64,000 bases of DNA from CAZNPH01 sp964574985. Lineage in GTDB: Bacteria; Bacteroidota; Bacteroidia; Bacteroidales; SM23-62. The position numbers and the translations under genes were made by a program. The stretch lies in contig CAZNPH010000003.1 of the NCBI GenBank assembly GCA_964574985.1, positions 1-64,000 on the forward strand, given 5' to 3'. The notes below the pieces were generated by a model. It was not told where the DNA came from. It was given only the letters and a program-made list of their open reading frames with translations, and made no database searches. Positions 33,144-43,900 of the stretch are shown here, piece after piece (the first letter of the stretch is position 1; every line of letters begins with the position of its first letter).

Positions 33144-34109
33144 TTATTTCAGGACATCCAGGAAAACAACCAGTGAATACAGGATGCCGGCCAGCATGAT
33201 GAATTTGGCCACATTGGCCGCCTGATGGAAACGCTTTTTGTCCCTGGCCGTAACCACAAGCCAAAGAAGCCATTGCAGGGGCAACACGAGAAACAGCAAA
33301 AAATAGACCAGGGTAATGTAATCCGGATGCCCGTAACCATCGGCCATCAGGTACCGGATGTACACGAATATCAGGGCAAGGATATCCAGAATGATCAGCA
33401 CACCGGCAACCTGCCGGGTTCTTTTGATGCCAAGAACCACAGGCATTGTGCGGCTTCCATAGGCACGGTCTCCTTCAAAATCCTCAGAATCCTTGATAAT
33501 CTCCCGGATCAGGGTGGTTAAAAATGCAAAGAATGAAAAACCCCCTACCCATCCGGCCAGATGATTGAAATTTGTCTGAGTGGCAATCAGGTATTCACTG
33601 TATTCCCGGTTCAACAAAGGGATCTCAAAAACCACCACCAGAAAAGGCACCAAAGCGATCAGAAGGGCTACGATGACATTTCCCACCAGGAATTGTCTAT
33701 TATAAGTGGTCGGGTAAAACCACAATATCCCGGTAATCAATGCGAAAATAAAAGCCATGGCCGGGATACCGGCAAAAAAAGACAGGTAGGTGCCCAGACC
33801 AATTCCGACCGTGCTCAGGACAACATGCAAAAGCATGGCTGTCCGCCTCCTGACCTTCGTGCCCACCACCACCTGTCCGGGTTTATTGATCATATCGGTC
33901 CGGGTATCGAAATAATCATTGATCACATAACCGGCGGCTGATATGCACAGGGTGGACAATACAAGCAGAAAAAAATTCAAGGGATCCGTCTGCAGCTCAA
34001 AACCGTTGACCTTCAACATCGGGAAAACAATGAACCAGCGCATCATGTACTGGGTGGCGGCAATGATCAGCAAGTTCTTGTACCGGATAAGTTGTAGAAA
34101 ATGGATCAT
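33144..34109 (-). CDS. UbiA-family prenyltransferase, GGGP-synthase-like branch
   Basis: An integral membrane protein with about eight hydrophobic segments. The two Asp-rich motifs are NDYFDTRTDMINKPG and REIIKDSEDFEGD. In Bacteroidota this type is annotated as geranylgeranylglycerol-phosphate geranylgeranyltransferase-like, but MenA-type activity is possible because substrate cannot be read from sequence. I start at the ATG at 34109; the frame extends upstream into kdsC to 34154. Confidence 0.87.
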   Translation of the reverse strand: MIHFLQLIRYKNLLIIAATQYMMRWFIVFPMLKVNGFELQTDPLNFFLLVLSTLCISAAGYVINDYFDTRTDMINKPGQVVVGTKVRRRTAMLLHVVLSTVGIGLGTYLSFFAGIPAMAFIFALITGILWFYPTTYNRQFLVGNVIVALLIALVPFLVVVFEIPLLNREYSEYLIATQTNFNHLAGWVGGFSFFAFLTTLIREIIKDSEDFEGDRAYGSRTMPVVLGIKRTRQVAGVLIILDILALIFVYIRYLMADGYGHPDYITLVYFLLFLVLPLQWLLWLVVTARDKKRFHQAANVAKFIMLAGILYSLVVFLDVLK

Positions 34110-34123
34110 GTATTCGTTTTGGA

Positions 34124-34645
34124 CTACCAATGATAAGCATCTCCGTCCATCCACTTTTCCTGCAACCGCAAAACCTGCTCAATGACATCCCTGACACATC
34201 CATCCCCTCCGTGTTTGTCGGATATGTATTTGGAAATGACCTTTATCTCCTCCACCGCATCTGCAGGGCATGCCGGATACCCGACTGCATTCATCACTTC
34301 ATAATCGGGCAGGTCATCCCCCATGTACAATACCTGTTCATGGCTCAGTTTCCGCCTGGAAAGAAAATCCTCCAGATCTTTCTTTTTGTTGTGGGATTTT
34401 AAATATATGTCCCTGACCCCCAATCGCCTGAACCGTTTTTTTATTGCCCCCGAATTTCCACCCGAAATAATGGCTACGGAATACCCTTTCCTGACCGCGT
34501 ATTGAATGGCATAACCATCCTTAATGTTCATGGACCGCATCAGTTCACCCCCGGGATAAACATAAAGCATGGAACTTGAAAGAACACCGTCTACATCGAA
34601 AACAAGCGCCCTGACTTTGGCAAGGTCTTCCTTGGAATTGTTCAT
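34124..34645 (-). CDS. kdsC: KdsC-like HAD phosphatase (KDO 8-phosphate phosphatase)
   Basis: At 173 residues it fits the cap-less HAD class C0 tetrameric phosphatases: LVFDVDGVLSSSML (nucleophile Asp and DxD), IISGGNSGAIKKR and YMGDDLPDYEVM. It would remove phosphate from KDO-8-P in lipopolysaccharide synthesis, in the cytosol. It precedes the UbiA gene by 14 bp. Confidence 0.9.
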   Translation of the reverse strand: MNNSKEDLAKVRALVFDVDGVLSSSMLYVYPGGELMRSMNIKDGYAIQYAVRKGYSVAIISGGNSGAIKKRFRRLGVRDIYLKSHNKKKDLEDFLSRRKLSHEQVLYMGDDLPDYEVMNAVGYPACPADAVEEIKVISKYISDKHGGDGCVRDVIEQVLRLQEKWMDGDAYHW

Positions 34646-34786
34646 CGGTTTACCATCGTTCCGGCATGCCGCCCTGGTTCAAAATCTCATTGATTACAAA
34701 AGTATATATTTCCAAATACTTTGCAATCACTTCCTGATATTTGGTGGCAACAGGCCTGGTTTACGGGCAGGAAGGGCCTTCACCGT

Positions 34787-36574
34787 TCAGAAACAATACC
34801 GGTTTTCGTCGATCAGTTTACCGGCAATCCGGCGCCGTGCGTCCCTGACATTGACAGGACCTGTACTAACAAGTTTCCCAAATGCCCCGGACAATGCCGC
34901 TGCCCGTTCCGGATCCGGAAAGGAATAAATGATATCCATGCCGTATTTGCTGATCCTGAATGCTGCATCATATACGAAAACATCCAGTATGTCGCGCAAA
35001 ACAGCTGCCTGCTCCTGCCCTTTCATTCCTTCGATCTTTTTAACCCGGAGAAGGGCGGATTCGGCAGCATATACCTGCATTATCATGTCGGAAAGGTTAT
35101 TCAGGATCTCCTGTTCAAAAACAAGTTTTCGGGAAAACTTGTCGGAAGCGGCTTTCATAAGAATGATGCAGGCTTTTTTGAAATTTTTAATACGGACCTG
35201 CAGGTCCTGGTAATAATCCCCGCCCGACGGTTCTTCAACCTGTACACCGGGCAGTTCCTTCATCCATCTTTCCGCTTGCCTGAAGACCGGGATGATGTCC
35301 CTGGCGGCCCTTTTCATGACCGCATCCACCACGATCAAACGGTTGATCTCATTGGTGCCTTCAAATATCCGGTTGATCCGGGAGTCCCGGTACCCCCGTT
35401 CAACTTCCATCTCGGAGGAGAATCCCATCCCTCCGTGGATCTGAACGGCTTCATCGATCACATAATCAAGGGTTTCCGAGGCAAATACTTTGATGAGTGC
35501 CGCTTCAATGGAAAACAAATTAAAAGCTTCCATGGTTCCTCTTCCCATTTCCATTCCCTGGTCATCCAGATAATATGCAATGGCCTCATCGATATTCTTG
35601 CTGGCCCTGTAGACGGTGGATTCGGTAACGAAGGTCCTGATCACCTGCTCAGCCAGTTTATATTGTATGGCCCCGAAAGAGGAGATCAGGGAGCCGAATT
35701 GTTTCCGTTCATTGCTGTAACGGACAGAATGGTTGATGGCCCGCTTGGCCGCTCCGACCACGTTGGCCCCCAATTTGATCCTTCCCATATGCAGGATATT
35801 CAGGGCGATCCTGAATCCCTCTCCCCGCTTTCCGAGTATATTTTCTGCAGGAACCTTGCAGTCATTGAAAAAAATCTGAACGGTGGACGAGCCCTTGATG
35901 CCCATCTTTTCTTCTTCCGGATTGATGACCATGCCCGGAAAATCCTTTTCCACGATGAAGGCGCTCAATACGCGATCGTTTTCGATTTTGGCGAAAACCG
36001 TATATACATCGGCAAATCCGCCGTTGGTGATCCACATCTTCTGGCCGTTCAGCAGGTAATATTTGCCGTCTTCGGCGGGCACCGCTTTGGTGGTTGCGGA
36101 ATTGGCATCCGATCCTGCTCCCGGCTCGGTAAGGCAGTATGCTCCGATCCATTCCCCGGTAGAAAGCTTTGGCAAATATTTCAGCTTCTGCTGATCATTG
36201 CCGTAATACAGGATGGGCAACAACCCGATGCCCGTATGACATGAATATGCTACGGCATAGGAATAGGCAGCACCCATAATTTCACAGGCGACCATGGAAG
36301 TAACGAATGACTGGCCGAATCCTTCGAATTCCTCCGGAACCGAAATGGCCAGCAAGCCCAGTTCTCCGGCTTTTTCGATCAGACTCCGCATCAATCCCTT
36401 TTCCTTTTTGTCAATGCGGTCGAGGTTCGGAAACACCTCGGCTTCCAGAAAATCTTCGCAGGTCTGTGCCACCATTTTCTGTTCTTCATCAAATTCTTCA
36501 GGAATGAAAATCTCATCCGGAGCAAAGTCCCTGGTGAGAAATTCGCCGCCTTTCACTAAATTTTTGTTTTCCAT
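34787..36574 (-). CDS. Acyl-CoA dehydrogenase with C-terminal extension
   Basis: The FAD-dependent fold is shown by YCLTEPGAGSDANS, WITNGGFADVYTVFAK, GRGEGFRIALN-like stretches, RKQFGSLISSFG and QIHGGMGFSSEMEVERGYRD. About 595 residues with a C-terminal alpha-helical extension (VYAAESALLRVKKIEG) place it in the ACAD9/VLCAD-like group common in Bacteroidota. It would pass electrons to EtfAB. ATG at 36574 (MENKNLVKGGEFL) is chosen; an ATG at 36601 overlapping the upstream stop (TGATG) is possible. The cluster acd-EMO-etfA-etfB encodes a complete fatty-acyl-CoA to quinone route. Confidence 0.93.
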   Translation of the reverse strand: MENKNLVKGGEFLTRDFAPDEIFIPEEFDEEQKMVAQTCEDFLEAEVFPNLDRIDKKEKGLMRSLIEKAGELGLLAISVPEEFEGFGQSFVTSMVACEIMGAAYSYAVAYSCHTGIGLLPILYYGNDQQKLKYLPKLSTGEWIGAYCLTEPGAGSDANSATTKAVPAEDGKYYLLNGQKMWITNGGFADVYTVFAKIENDRVLSAFIVEKDFPGMVINPEEEKMGIKGSSTVQIFFNDCKVPAENILGKRGEGFRIALNILHMGRIKLGANVVGAAKRAINHSVRYSNERKQFGSLISSFGAIQYKLAEQVIRTFVTESTVYRASKNIDEAIAYYLDDQGMEMGRGTMEAFNLFSIEAALIKVFASETLDYVIDEAVQIHGGMGFSSEMEVERGYRDSRINRIFEGTNEINRLIVVDAVMKRAARDIIPVFRQAERWMKELPGVQVEEPSGGDYYQDLQVRIKNFKKACIILMKAASDKFSRKLVFEQEILNNLSDMIMQVYAAESALLRVKKIEGMKGQEQAAVLRDILDVFVYDAAFRISKYGMDIIYSFPDPERAAALSGAFGKLVSTGPVNVRDARRRIAGKLIDENRYCF

Positions 36575-36600
36575 GATATTGTTTTTGGTTTTTCGGTTCA

Positions 36601-38688
36601 TCAAAGCTTAAGCGCCCTGGCAACGAGTTCTGCAATATCGAAGTTCATGATCTCCTGTTCAACATTCTTGTATTTGAGTCCGTCTGTCATCATCACCATA
36701 CAATACGGACAGGCGGTCACGATGATATCTGCACCCGTGGCCATGGCCTCTTCGGCTCTCTCCAAAAAAACCTCTTTTTCACCCTTTTCGGCTTCCTTGA
36801 ACATTTGTCCGCCTCCCGCACCGCAGCATAAGGCAAAACTCCTGTTTCTGGGCATCTCGGTTTTCTCTGCGGAGAATTGCTGTAATATGGCACGAGGAGC
36901 ATCGTATTCCCCGTTTATCCGTCCCAGGTAGCAAGGGTCGTGATAGGTCATCCGGTTGTTCATGAACGCATTGGGGTCAATTCTCAGCTTTCCGGATCGG
37001 ATCTGTTGTGCAAGGAACCGGGAATGGTGCAAAACACGGTACTTGCCGCCCAGATCAGGATATTCGTTCAGAAAAGTATTGTATGCATGCGGATCACAGG
37101 TCAGGATTTTTTCGACACCATAACCGTTGAGTATATCAATATTGGCAAGCGCCTGCATCTGGAACAACATTTCATTCCCGGCCCTTCTGGCTACATCGCC
37201 GGTTGAGGATTCCTCGCTTCCCAGGACGGCATAATCAATATTCAGATAAGACAAGATCCTGACAAAGGAACGGGTCACCTGTTTATACCGGTCATCAAAA
37301 GCACCTGCGCTTCCAACCCAGAAAAGGTATTCCGGTTTATGTCCCCTGGCGGACTGATCAGACATCAGGGGGATATCTTGCCCTTCGGCCCAGAGCATCC
37401 GGTCTTCCCGTGAAAATTGCCAGGGGGCTCCGTTGTTCTCAATGTTCTGGAACATGCTGTTCAGCTCCCCCGGGGCGGCCGATTCCTCCATGACCAGATA
37501 CCTTCTCATATTCACGATCAGCTCCGGCTGATTGATGTTGATCGGACATTCCATGGCACATGCATTGCATGTTGTACAGGCCCAAAGTTCTCCTTCGGTT
37601 ACATAACCCCTCAACAGGGACTTCTGATCGGAATATTCCCGGCCCTCCCCGATCAATCCTGGTGCCTTTTCCTTCATTCTGGCCCTGACATCCATCATGA
37701 TCTTCCTCGGGGACAATAATTTTCCGGTCAGATTGGCAGGACACACAGAAGTGCACCGTCCACATTCCGTACAGGCCAGTGAATCAAAATAATTCTTCCA
37801 GGTAATGTCTTCAATGTCAAGCACCCCGAATCTCTGCGGGGCCTCCCCTTCCTGGTTCTCTCCCGTGGCCCCGAAAGCACGGTCAGGATCCATCATAATT
37901 TTCACTTCCCGGGTAATGTCCTCCATGGTATTCAGTTTGCCCAGGGATTCAAGCCGGCTCAGAAAGACATTGGGCACCGACATGAATACATGGAAATGCT
38001 TGGAATACGGAAGATAATTGGCAAATACAAAAATCAATGAGATATGTACCCACCAGCATGCTTCGTGCCAGGCATGCTGACTGCGAAGGGGCATTTCGGC
38101 AACCCATCCGGCAAATATGGCACTCACCGGGAAGAGTCCGTGCACCTCCCGGCCCTGGGCAATATTGCAGGAAACATAAAAACCGTTCATGCCGATCAGG
38201 GAAACCATCAGCAACAAAATGAGACTGAGGGCAATATTGGCGTCCAGATGGGAAACGGTCCCCATTTCCTTTCCTGAAAATCTTCCGATATGCAGGAACA
38301 ATCTTCTGAATAAAAACACCACCACGGCCACCCCGACAATGAGAGCGAAAATATCCCCCAATGCGATGAGGGCATCATAAACCGGACCCAGGGCCCTGAA
38401 AATGCGGTCCGTTCCCAGGAGTCCGTCTACCACCATTTCTATGCTCCCGAACAATATCACCAGGAATCCCCAGAAAACAAGCGCGTGCAAAAGTCCGGGA
38501 ATGAATTTCCGGAAAATCTTGCTTTGCCCGAAAGCCACTTTCAGCATAATCCGGAACCTTTTCCCGATATTCCGGACCGGAAACGCGGGCCTGGTCAGCC
38601 GGAACCGGTCAATGATCCGCAGGGCGGAAATCATGAACACCCCAATGGTGATTATCAAAACCAGGCTGAATACCAATTGCTTTGACAT
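36601..38688 (-). CDS. Membrane Fe-S oxidoreductase, ETF:menaquinone oxidoreductase-like (EMO)
   Basis: The first about 250 residues have NarI-like membrane segments (LVLIITIGVFMISALRII; LLHALVFWGFLVILFGS). Two [4Fe-4S] sites follow: CTECGRCTSVCP (about 304) and CTTCNACAMECP (about 372), then two CCG-type domains (FVWVGSAGAFDDRY without the usual Cys; YHDPCYLGR with CCGAGGGQMF). This HdrD/GlpC-like layout with a cytochrome b-like part is proposed to pass electrons from ETF to menaquinone in syntrophic and anaerobic bacteria. The etfA and acd neighbours support it. Length 695 is normal. Confidence 0.9.
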   Translation of the reverse strand: MSKQLVFSLVLIITIGVFMISALRIIDRFRLTRPAFPVRNIGKRFRIMLKVAFGQSKIFRKFIPGLLHALVFWGFLVILFGSIEMVVDGLLGTDRIFRALGPVYDALIALGDIFALIVGVAVVVFLFRRLFLHIGRFSGKEMGTVSHLDANIALSLILLLMVSLIGMNGFYVSCNIAQGREVHGLFPVSAIFAGWVAEMPLRSQHAWHEACWWVHISLIFVFANYLPYSKHFHVFMSVPNVFLSRLESLGKLNTMEDITREVKIMMDPDRAFGATGENQEGEAPQRFGVLDIEDITWKNYFDSLACTECGRCTSVCPANLTGKLLSPRKIMMDVRARMKEKAPGLIGEGREYSDQKSLLRGYVTEGELWACTTCNACAMECPININQPELIVNMRRYLVMEESAAPGELNSMFQNIENNGAPWQFSREDRMLWAEGQDIPLMSDQSARGHKPEYLFWVGSAGAFDDRYKQVTRSFVRILSYLNIDYAVLGSEESSTGDVARRAGNEMLFQMQALANIDILNGYGVEKILTCDPHAYNTFLNEYPDLGGKYRVLHHSRFLAQQIRSGKLRIDPNAFMNNRMTYHDPCYLGRINGEYDAPRAILQQFSAEKTEMPRNRSFALCCGAGGGQMFKEAEKGEKEVFLERAEEAMATGADIIVTACPYCMVMMTDGLKYKNVEQEIMNFDIAELVARALKL

Positions 38689-38779
38689 GGCGGTTCAAAT
38701 GATCCTTCCTTTTTGGAAGGAATAAAATTCGCAATGAAAGTAAGAAAATCTGCAACAAATGGAAAGCATATCAAGAACC

Positions 38780-39748
38780 CTAAGATGATTGGACGGTCTT
38801 GATCTCCTCAATCAGTTTCGGAAGTACTTTCATGGCATCTCCGTGTATTCCGTAGTCTGCCGCTTCAAAAATGGGCGCATCTTTATCTGTGTTGATGGCA
38901 ACAATGTATTTGGATGAGCTTACACCGGCCAGATGCTGGATGGCACCTGAAATCCCAATGGCAATATACAAATTGGGAGCGATGATCTTTCCTGTTTGTC
39001 CGGTATGTTCTTCAGGCGGACGCCATCCTTCATCGGAAACAGGGCGGGTACAGGCACAGGCTCCCCCCAGTATATGAGCCAGCTCCTCAATGGGGGCCCA
39101 GTTGTCGGGGGATTTCATCCCCCTTCCCCCGGAAACAACGATCTCCGCATCGGTCAGGATCACACGGTCGGTTTGCTTTTCCACTTTCTCCACCACGGTG
39201 TTCTGCAACCCTGGTCCCATATCGGGAGTAAATTTCTCAATGTCCGCCTCACCGGGTTTTTCAATGATTTCAAATGCATTGGGAGACAAAGTGTATACGG
39301 CCTTTCCGGTCTTAACCCTTACCCGTGCAAAGGCCTTTCCGGAAAAAACCTTCCTGCTCACCTCCCGGATGCCTTCTTCAGGCAGCGAGTTTACGCCCGA
39401 AACCAGTGCTGCTTTCATGCGGACCGATAACCTGGGGGCCAGCGCTTTTCCGGTATTGTTGTTGGACATCAGTACCAGCCGCGCATCTTCTTTTTCGGCG
39501 ACCCGGGCCAATATGTCGGTATACACCTGGTTATCGAGTCTGTTTACCCCCCCGGCATCCACGTCGATGACCCTTGAAGCACCGTATTTGCCGAGAGACC
39601 TGAGTTCTTCCTGACCGACCTTCCCAATGGAGACCACATGGGCCGGAACACCTGTTTCAGAAGCAATGGCGGCTCCGTATGATACCAGTTCGGCCGTGGA
39701 TTTCTTGAACTTCCCGTCCCAGTTCTCCGCATAAATCAATACTGACAT
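38780..39748 (-). CDS. etfA: Electron transfer flavoprotein alpha subunit
   Basis: A 322-residue EtfA. The C-terminal FAD domain has VVSGGRGMKSPDNW, GACACTRPVSDEGW, GQTGKIIAPNLYIAIGISGAIQHLAG split across the two parts, and VAINTDKDAPIFEAADYGIHGD. It forms a heterodimer with EtfB, transferring electrons between acyl-CoA dehydrogenase and the Fe-S quinone oxidoreductase encoded next door. Confidence 0.95.
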   Translation of the reverse strand: MSVLIYAENWDGKFKKSTAELVSYGAAIASETGVPAHVVSIGKVGQEELRSLGKYGASRVIDVDAGGVNRLDNQVYTDILARVAEKEDARLVLMSNNNTGKALAPRLSVRMKAALVSGVNSLPEEGIREVSRKVFSGKAFARVRVKTGKAVYTLSPNAFEIIEKPGEADIEKFTPDMGPGLQNTVVEKVEKQTDRVILTDAEIVVSGGRGMKSPDNWAPIEELAHILGGACACTRPVSDEGWRPPEEHTGQTGKIIAPNLYIAIGISGAIQHLAGVSSSKYIVAINTDKDAPIFEAADYGIHGDAMKVLPKLIEEIKTVQSS

Positions 39749-39783
39749 AAGCTGAAATTTTTTCTGGATGATGTGAATTGTAA

Positions 39784-40536
39784 CTAAATGACCCTGGCTT
39801 CGTTCCTGAGCAGATCCACCAGTTCTTTAACGTTTTCGGGGTCGATCATCCTGCAGGGCTCTTTTTCTTTGGGCAAACTGAAGCCTGTTGTTTCCGTCAG
39901 ACTTTCCGATTCCCCCGGATCAACCACCCTGAGAGGCTTTTTTCTTGCCATCATGATGCCCCGCATGGCAGGGATCCTGGGTTCCCTGGCAATCCCTTTC
40001 TGAACCACGGCCAGGAAAGGAAGCGATTTGATCCCCACTTCTTCATGGCCGCCGTCGATATCCCGGATCATGCGCACCCTGTCTCCTTCCACAGACAATC
40101 CGGACACTGCCGATACAGAGGGTATACCCAAAAATTCAGCAAGCATTCCGCCCACGGCGGATCCGTTATAGTCGCTGGATTCGATCCCGCACAGTATGAT
40201 GTCATAACCGCCATTACCAACGGCTCCCGCCAACCGGGAAGCGACATAATATGCATCGGCCGGCTCTGCATTGACCCGGATGGCATCATCCGCACCAATA
40301 GCCAGTGCTTTTCTGATGGTTGGTTCGGATTCCGGCGGTCCGACATGGGCAACCGTCACTTTCTCCACCGAATTGCCGGCATTTTCCTTCAGTTCGATCG
40401 CCCTGGTCAGTGCCAGTTCATCCCAGGGATTGATGATCCATTGTACATTGGTCTTGTCGAAATGTTTCATTTCCGGATCAAACCGGATCTTTGTGGTGGT
40501 GTCCGGAACATTGCTAATGCATACCAGAATGTTCAT
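39784..40536 (-). CDS. etfB: Electron transfer flavoprotein beta subunit
   Basis: From the ATG at 40536 (MNILVCISNVPDTTTKIRF) it has 250 residues, the usual EtfB length. DELALTRAIELKE, GIESSDYNGSAVGGMLAE and RDIDGGHEEV are conserved positions, covering the AMP-binding region. The frame extends to 40599, overlapping the DUF3467 gene, but those residues do not look like EtfB. Confidence 0.95.
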   Translation of the reverse strand: MNILVCISNVPDTTTKIRFDPEMKHFDKTNVQWIINPWDELALTRAIELKENAGNSVEKVTVAHVGPPESEPTIRKALAIGADDAIRVNAEPADAYYVASRLAGAVGNGGYDIILCGIESSDYNGSAVGGMLAEFLGIPSVSAVSGLSVEGDRVRMIRDIDGGHEEVGIKSLPFLAVVQKGIAREPRIPAMRGIMMARKKPLRVVDPGESESLTETTGFSLPKEKEPCRMIDPENVKELVDLLRNEARVI

Positions 40537-40573
40537 AGTGTATTGAAAGTTAATGGTTCGATCAGGACCGGTT

Positions 40574-40903
40574 TCAGGCCTGGGGTTTCGGGCCGCCAAA
40601 GTTCATAGGCATCATGGGGATATCCTTGTCGCCCACATCCTTGATCTCCCCGTGCTGGGATTCGAATTTGTTTATGTTTTCTTTAAGGGCTTGTAACAAC
40701 CGCTTGGCGTGTTCCGGAGTTAATATGATCCTGGATTTTACCTCTGCCTTGGGAACGCCCGGCATGATCCGTACAAAATCAAGCACAAACTCTGAACTTG
40801 AATGGGTGATCACGGCAAGGTTTGAATAGGTTCCCTGCGCCACATCTTCCTTCAGCTCAATATTGATCTGGTTCCTTTTTTTGCTGTCTTTTTCTTCCAT
40901 CAT
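40574..40903 (-). CDS. DUF3467 protein co-transcribed with rpoC
   Basis: The 109-residue protein matches the DUF3467 type: N-terminal INIELKEDVAQGTYSNLAVITHS, then FVLDFVRIMPGVPKAEVKSRIILTPEHAKRLLQAL. Function unknown; it follows rpoC in many Bacteroidota. The ATG at 40903 overlaps the rpoC stop as ATGA. The Met/Pro-rich tail lacks structure. Confidence 0.85.
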   Translation of the reverse strand: MMEEKDSKKRNQINIELKEDVAQGTYSNLAVITHSSSEFVLDFVRIMPGVPKAEVKSRIILTPEHAKRLLQALKENINKFESQHGEIKDVGDKDIPMMPMNFGGPKPQA

Positions 40904-43900
40904 GAATTCTTTTTATTTTCCACAACTTCTTCCTGTTCCGTATCCTTGCTTTCCTCCTGGCCCATCAGTGCCTCATATTCTTCCCGGGATCCGACAAGCA
41001 GCCGCCGATAATCACGCACACCCGTTCCGGCCGGTATCTGGTGTCCGACAATGATGTTCTCCTTCAATCCTTCCAGCATGTCAACCCTTCCGTAAATAGC
41101 GGCTTCATTCAGTACCTTGGTGGTTTCCTGGAAAGAAGCGGCGGAAAGGAAACTGGTGGTCTGGAGCGCAGCTTTGGTGATACCCTGCAGGATCTGTACA
41201 GAAGTCGCGGGAACCGCATCTCTGGCCTCGATCTGCTTCATATCTTTTCTTTTGAGCAGGGAATTGTCGTCCCTTAGTTTTCTGGCTGTAATGATCTGGC
41301 CCGATTTCAGGGATTCAGAATCTCCCGGATCCTCAACCACTTTTTTCCCGTAGATCCAGTCGTTTTCTTCCATAAATTCCCATTTGTCGACCACCTGGCG
41401 TTCAAGAAACTTGGTATCCCCCGGATCTTCGATCTCCACTTTGCGCATCATCTGGCGTACAATGACCTCATAATGTTTATCATTGATCTTTACGCCCTGC
41501 ATCCGGTATACTTCCTGCACCTCGTTAACAATATATTCCTGAACCTTGGTGGGGCCTTTGATGGCCAGAATGTCGGCCGGGGTGATGGCTCCGTCGGACA
41601 GAGGGGTCCCTGCCTTCACATAATCGTTCTCCTGGACCAGGATTTGTTTCGACAGGGGCACCAGATACTTCTTCACTTCTTCGGCTTTGGATTTGATGAT
41701 TATTTCCCGGTTACCCCGTTTGATCTTTCCAAAAGTCACCTCCCCATCGATTTCCGAAACAACAGCCGGATTGGACGGATTCCTGGCTTCGAACAATTCG
41801 GTTACCCGTGGCAATCCCCCCGTGATGTCTCCGGATTTGCCAACCGCCCTGGGTATCTTGACCATAATATCACCGGTCTGTACCCGGTCACCTTCATTGA
41901 TGATGATATGCGCACCAACGGGCAGATTGTAAGACTTCAGTACTTCCTTTTTGTTGTTGATAATTTTGATGCCCGGATTTTTTGTCTTGTCCCGGGTCTC
42001 AATGATCACTTTTTCACGGAATCCGGTCTGTTCATCCGATTCTTCACGGTAGGTGATCCCCTCGATCACGCTTTCAAAGGCCACCTTGCCGGTGCTCTCC
42101 GAGATGATCACTGCATTGTAGGGATCCCATTCGCAAATCAGATCTCCGTTCTTTACCTTTCCGCCCGGTTTTACATACAGCCTTGAACCATAGGGGATGG
42201 GCTGGGTGGTAAGCACGATATTCGTATGCTTGTCTATGATCCTCATCTCTGCAAGCCGGCCGATTACAATATCCATCGATTTGCCCTCTTCGTCCTTTCT
42301 TGTAACCGTCCGCAATTCATCAAACTCAGTCACCCCATCATATTTGGAAATGATCCTGGATTCGGCGGTTATGTTCGATGCCGTACCGCCGACATGGAAT
42401 GTTCTCAATGTCAGCTGGGTTCCCGGTTCCCCAATGGACTGGGCAGCGATCACACCAACCGCTTCACCCCCCTGGACCATTTTCCCGTTGGCCAGATTCC
42501 TTCCGTAACATTTGGCACACACACCCTTCTTGGTTTCACAGGTTAAAACAGACCGGATCTCGATCTGCTCAAGCGGGGATTCGTCGATCTCATGTGCAAC
42601 ATCCTCTGTAATTTCCTCCCCGGCAGCAACAATAAGCTCCCCGGAATGCGGATGGTAAACGTCATGGACGGTGGTTCTTCCCAGGATGCGTTCATAAAGG
42701 GATTCAACGATCTCTTCATTGTTTTTGATGGCTGTGGCCACAATGCCACGCAATGTCCCGCAGTCATTCTCAGTAACCATCACATCCTGAGCCACATCCA
42801 CCAGCCTCCGGGTAAGATAACCGGCATCTGCCGTTTTCAGTGCCGTATCGGCAAGCCCTTTCCGGGCTCCGTGTGTGGATATGAAATATTCGAGGACCGA
42901 AAGGCCTTCCTTGAAATTCGACAGGATGGGGTTTTCAATGATCTCTGATCCTGCAGAACCTGATTTCTGTGGTTTGGCCATCAATCCCCTCATTCCGGAC
43001 AACTGCCGGATCTGTTCTTTGGACCCTCGTGCACCGCTGTCCAGCATCATATATACCGGGTTGAACCCCTGCTTGTCAGAACTCAGCTGCATCAGCAGTG
43101 TCTGGGTAAGGCGGGCATTGATATGGGTCCATATGTCAATGATCTGATTGTATCTTTCATTGTTGGTAATAAAACCCATATTGTAATTAGCCACCACCTC
43201 ATCGACCTGCTGATACCCTTCCTCCACGTACTGGTTCTTTTCATTGGGTACGATCACATCGTCCAGATTGAATGAGAGTCCGCCCCTGAAAGCCATGTTA
43301 TAACCCAGGTCCTTGATATCGTCCAGGAAACGTGCGGTAACCGAGGTTCCTGTTCTCTTAAGCACTTTGGTAATGATCTCCCGGAGGGATTTCTTGGTAA
43401 GCAGTTCATTGATGTATCCCACTTCCCCGGGGACATATTCATTGAAAAGAACCCGCCCCACTGTGGTTTCAATGATCTCCCGTACCTGTCCGCCGTCTTC
43501 CTTCAGCATGGGAATGCGTACCTTTACAATGGCATGCAAATCAACTTTGCCTTCATTGTATGCCACTTTGACCTCTTCCGGTGAAGAAAAACTGAGTCCT
43601 TCCCCTTGTACCGTCTCCCCGGGAGCACCTTTTCTGGCCTTGGTAATGTAATAGAGTCCGAGTACCATATCCTGGGAAGGTACCGAAATGGGTGCGCCGT
43701 TGGCCGGATTCAGGATATTGTGGGAAGCAAGCATAAGCAGCTGGGCTTCGAGGATGGCCGCGTTGCCCAGCGGAAGATGAACCGCCATCTGGTCTCCGTC
43801 GAAATCAGCGTTGAAGGCCGTACATACCAGGGGATGCAACTGAATGGCCTTGCCTTCGATCAATTTGGGCTGAAAGGCCTGTATACCGAGCCGGTGCAAC

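Noticed and set aside
34721..36244. 507-codon plus-strand frame opposite the acyl-CoA dehydrogenase
   Set aside because: Antisense shadow; the acyl-CoA dehydrogenase has clear catalytic and FAD motifs while this frame has none.
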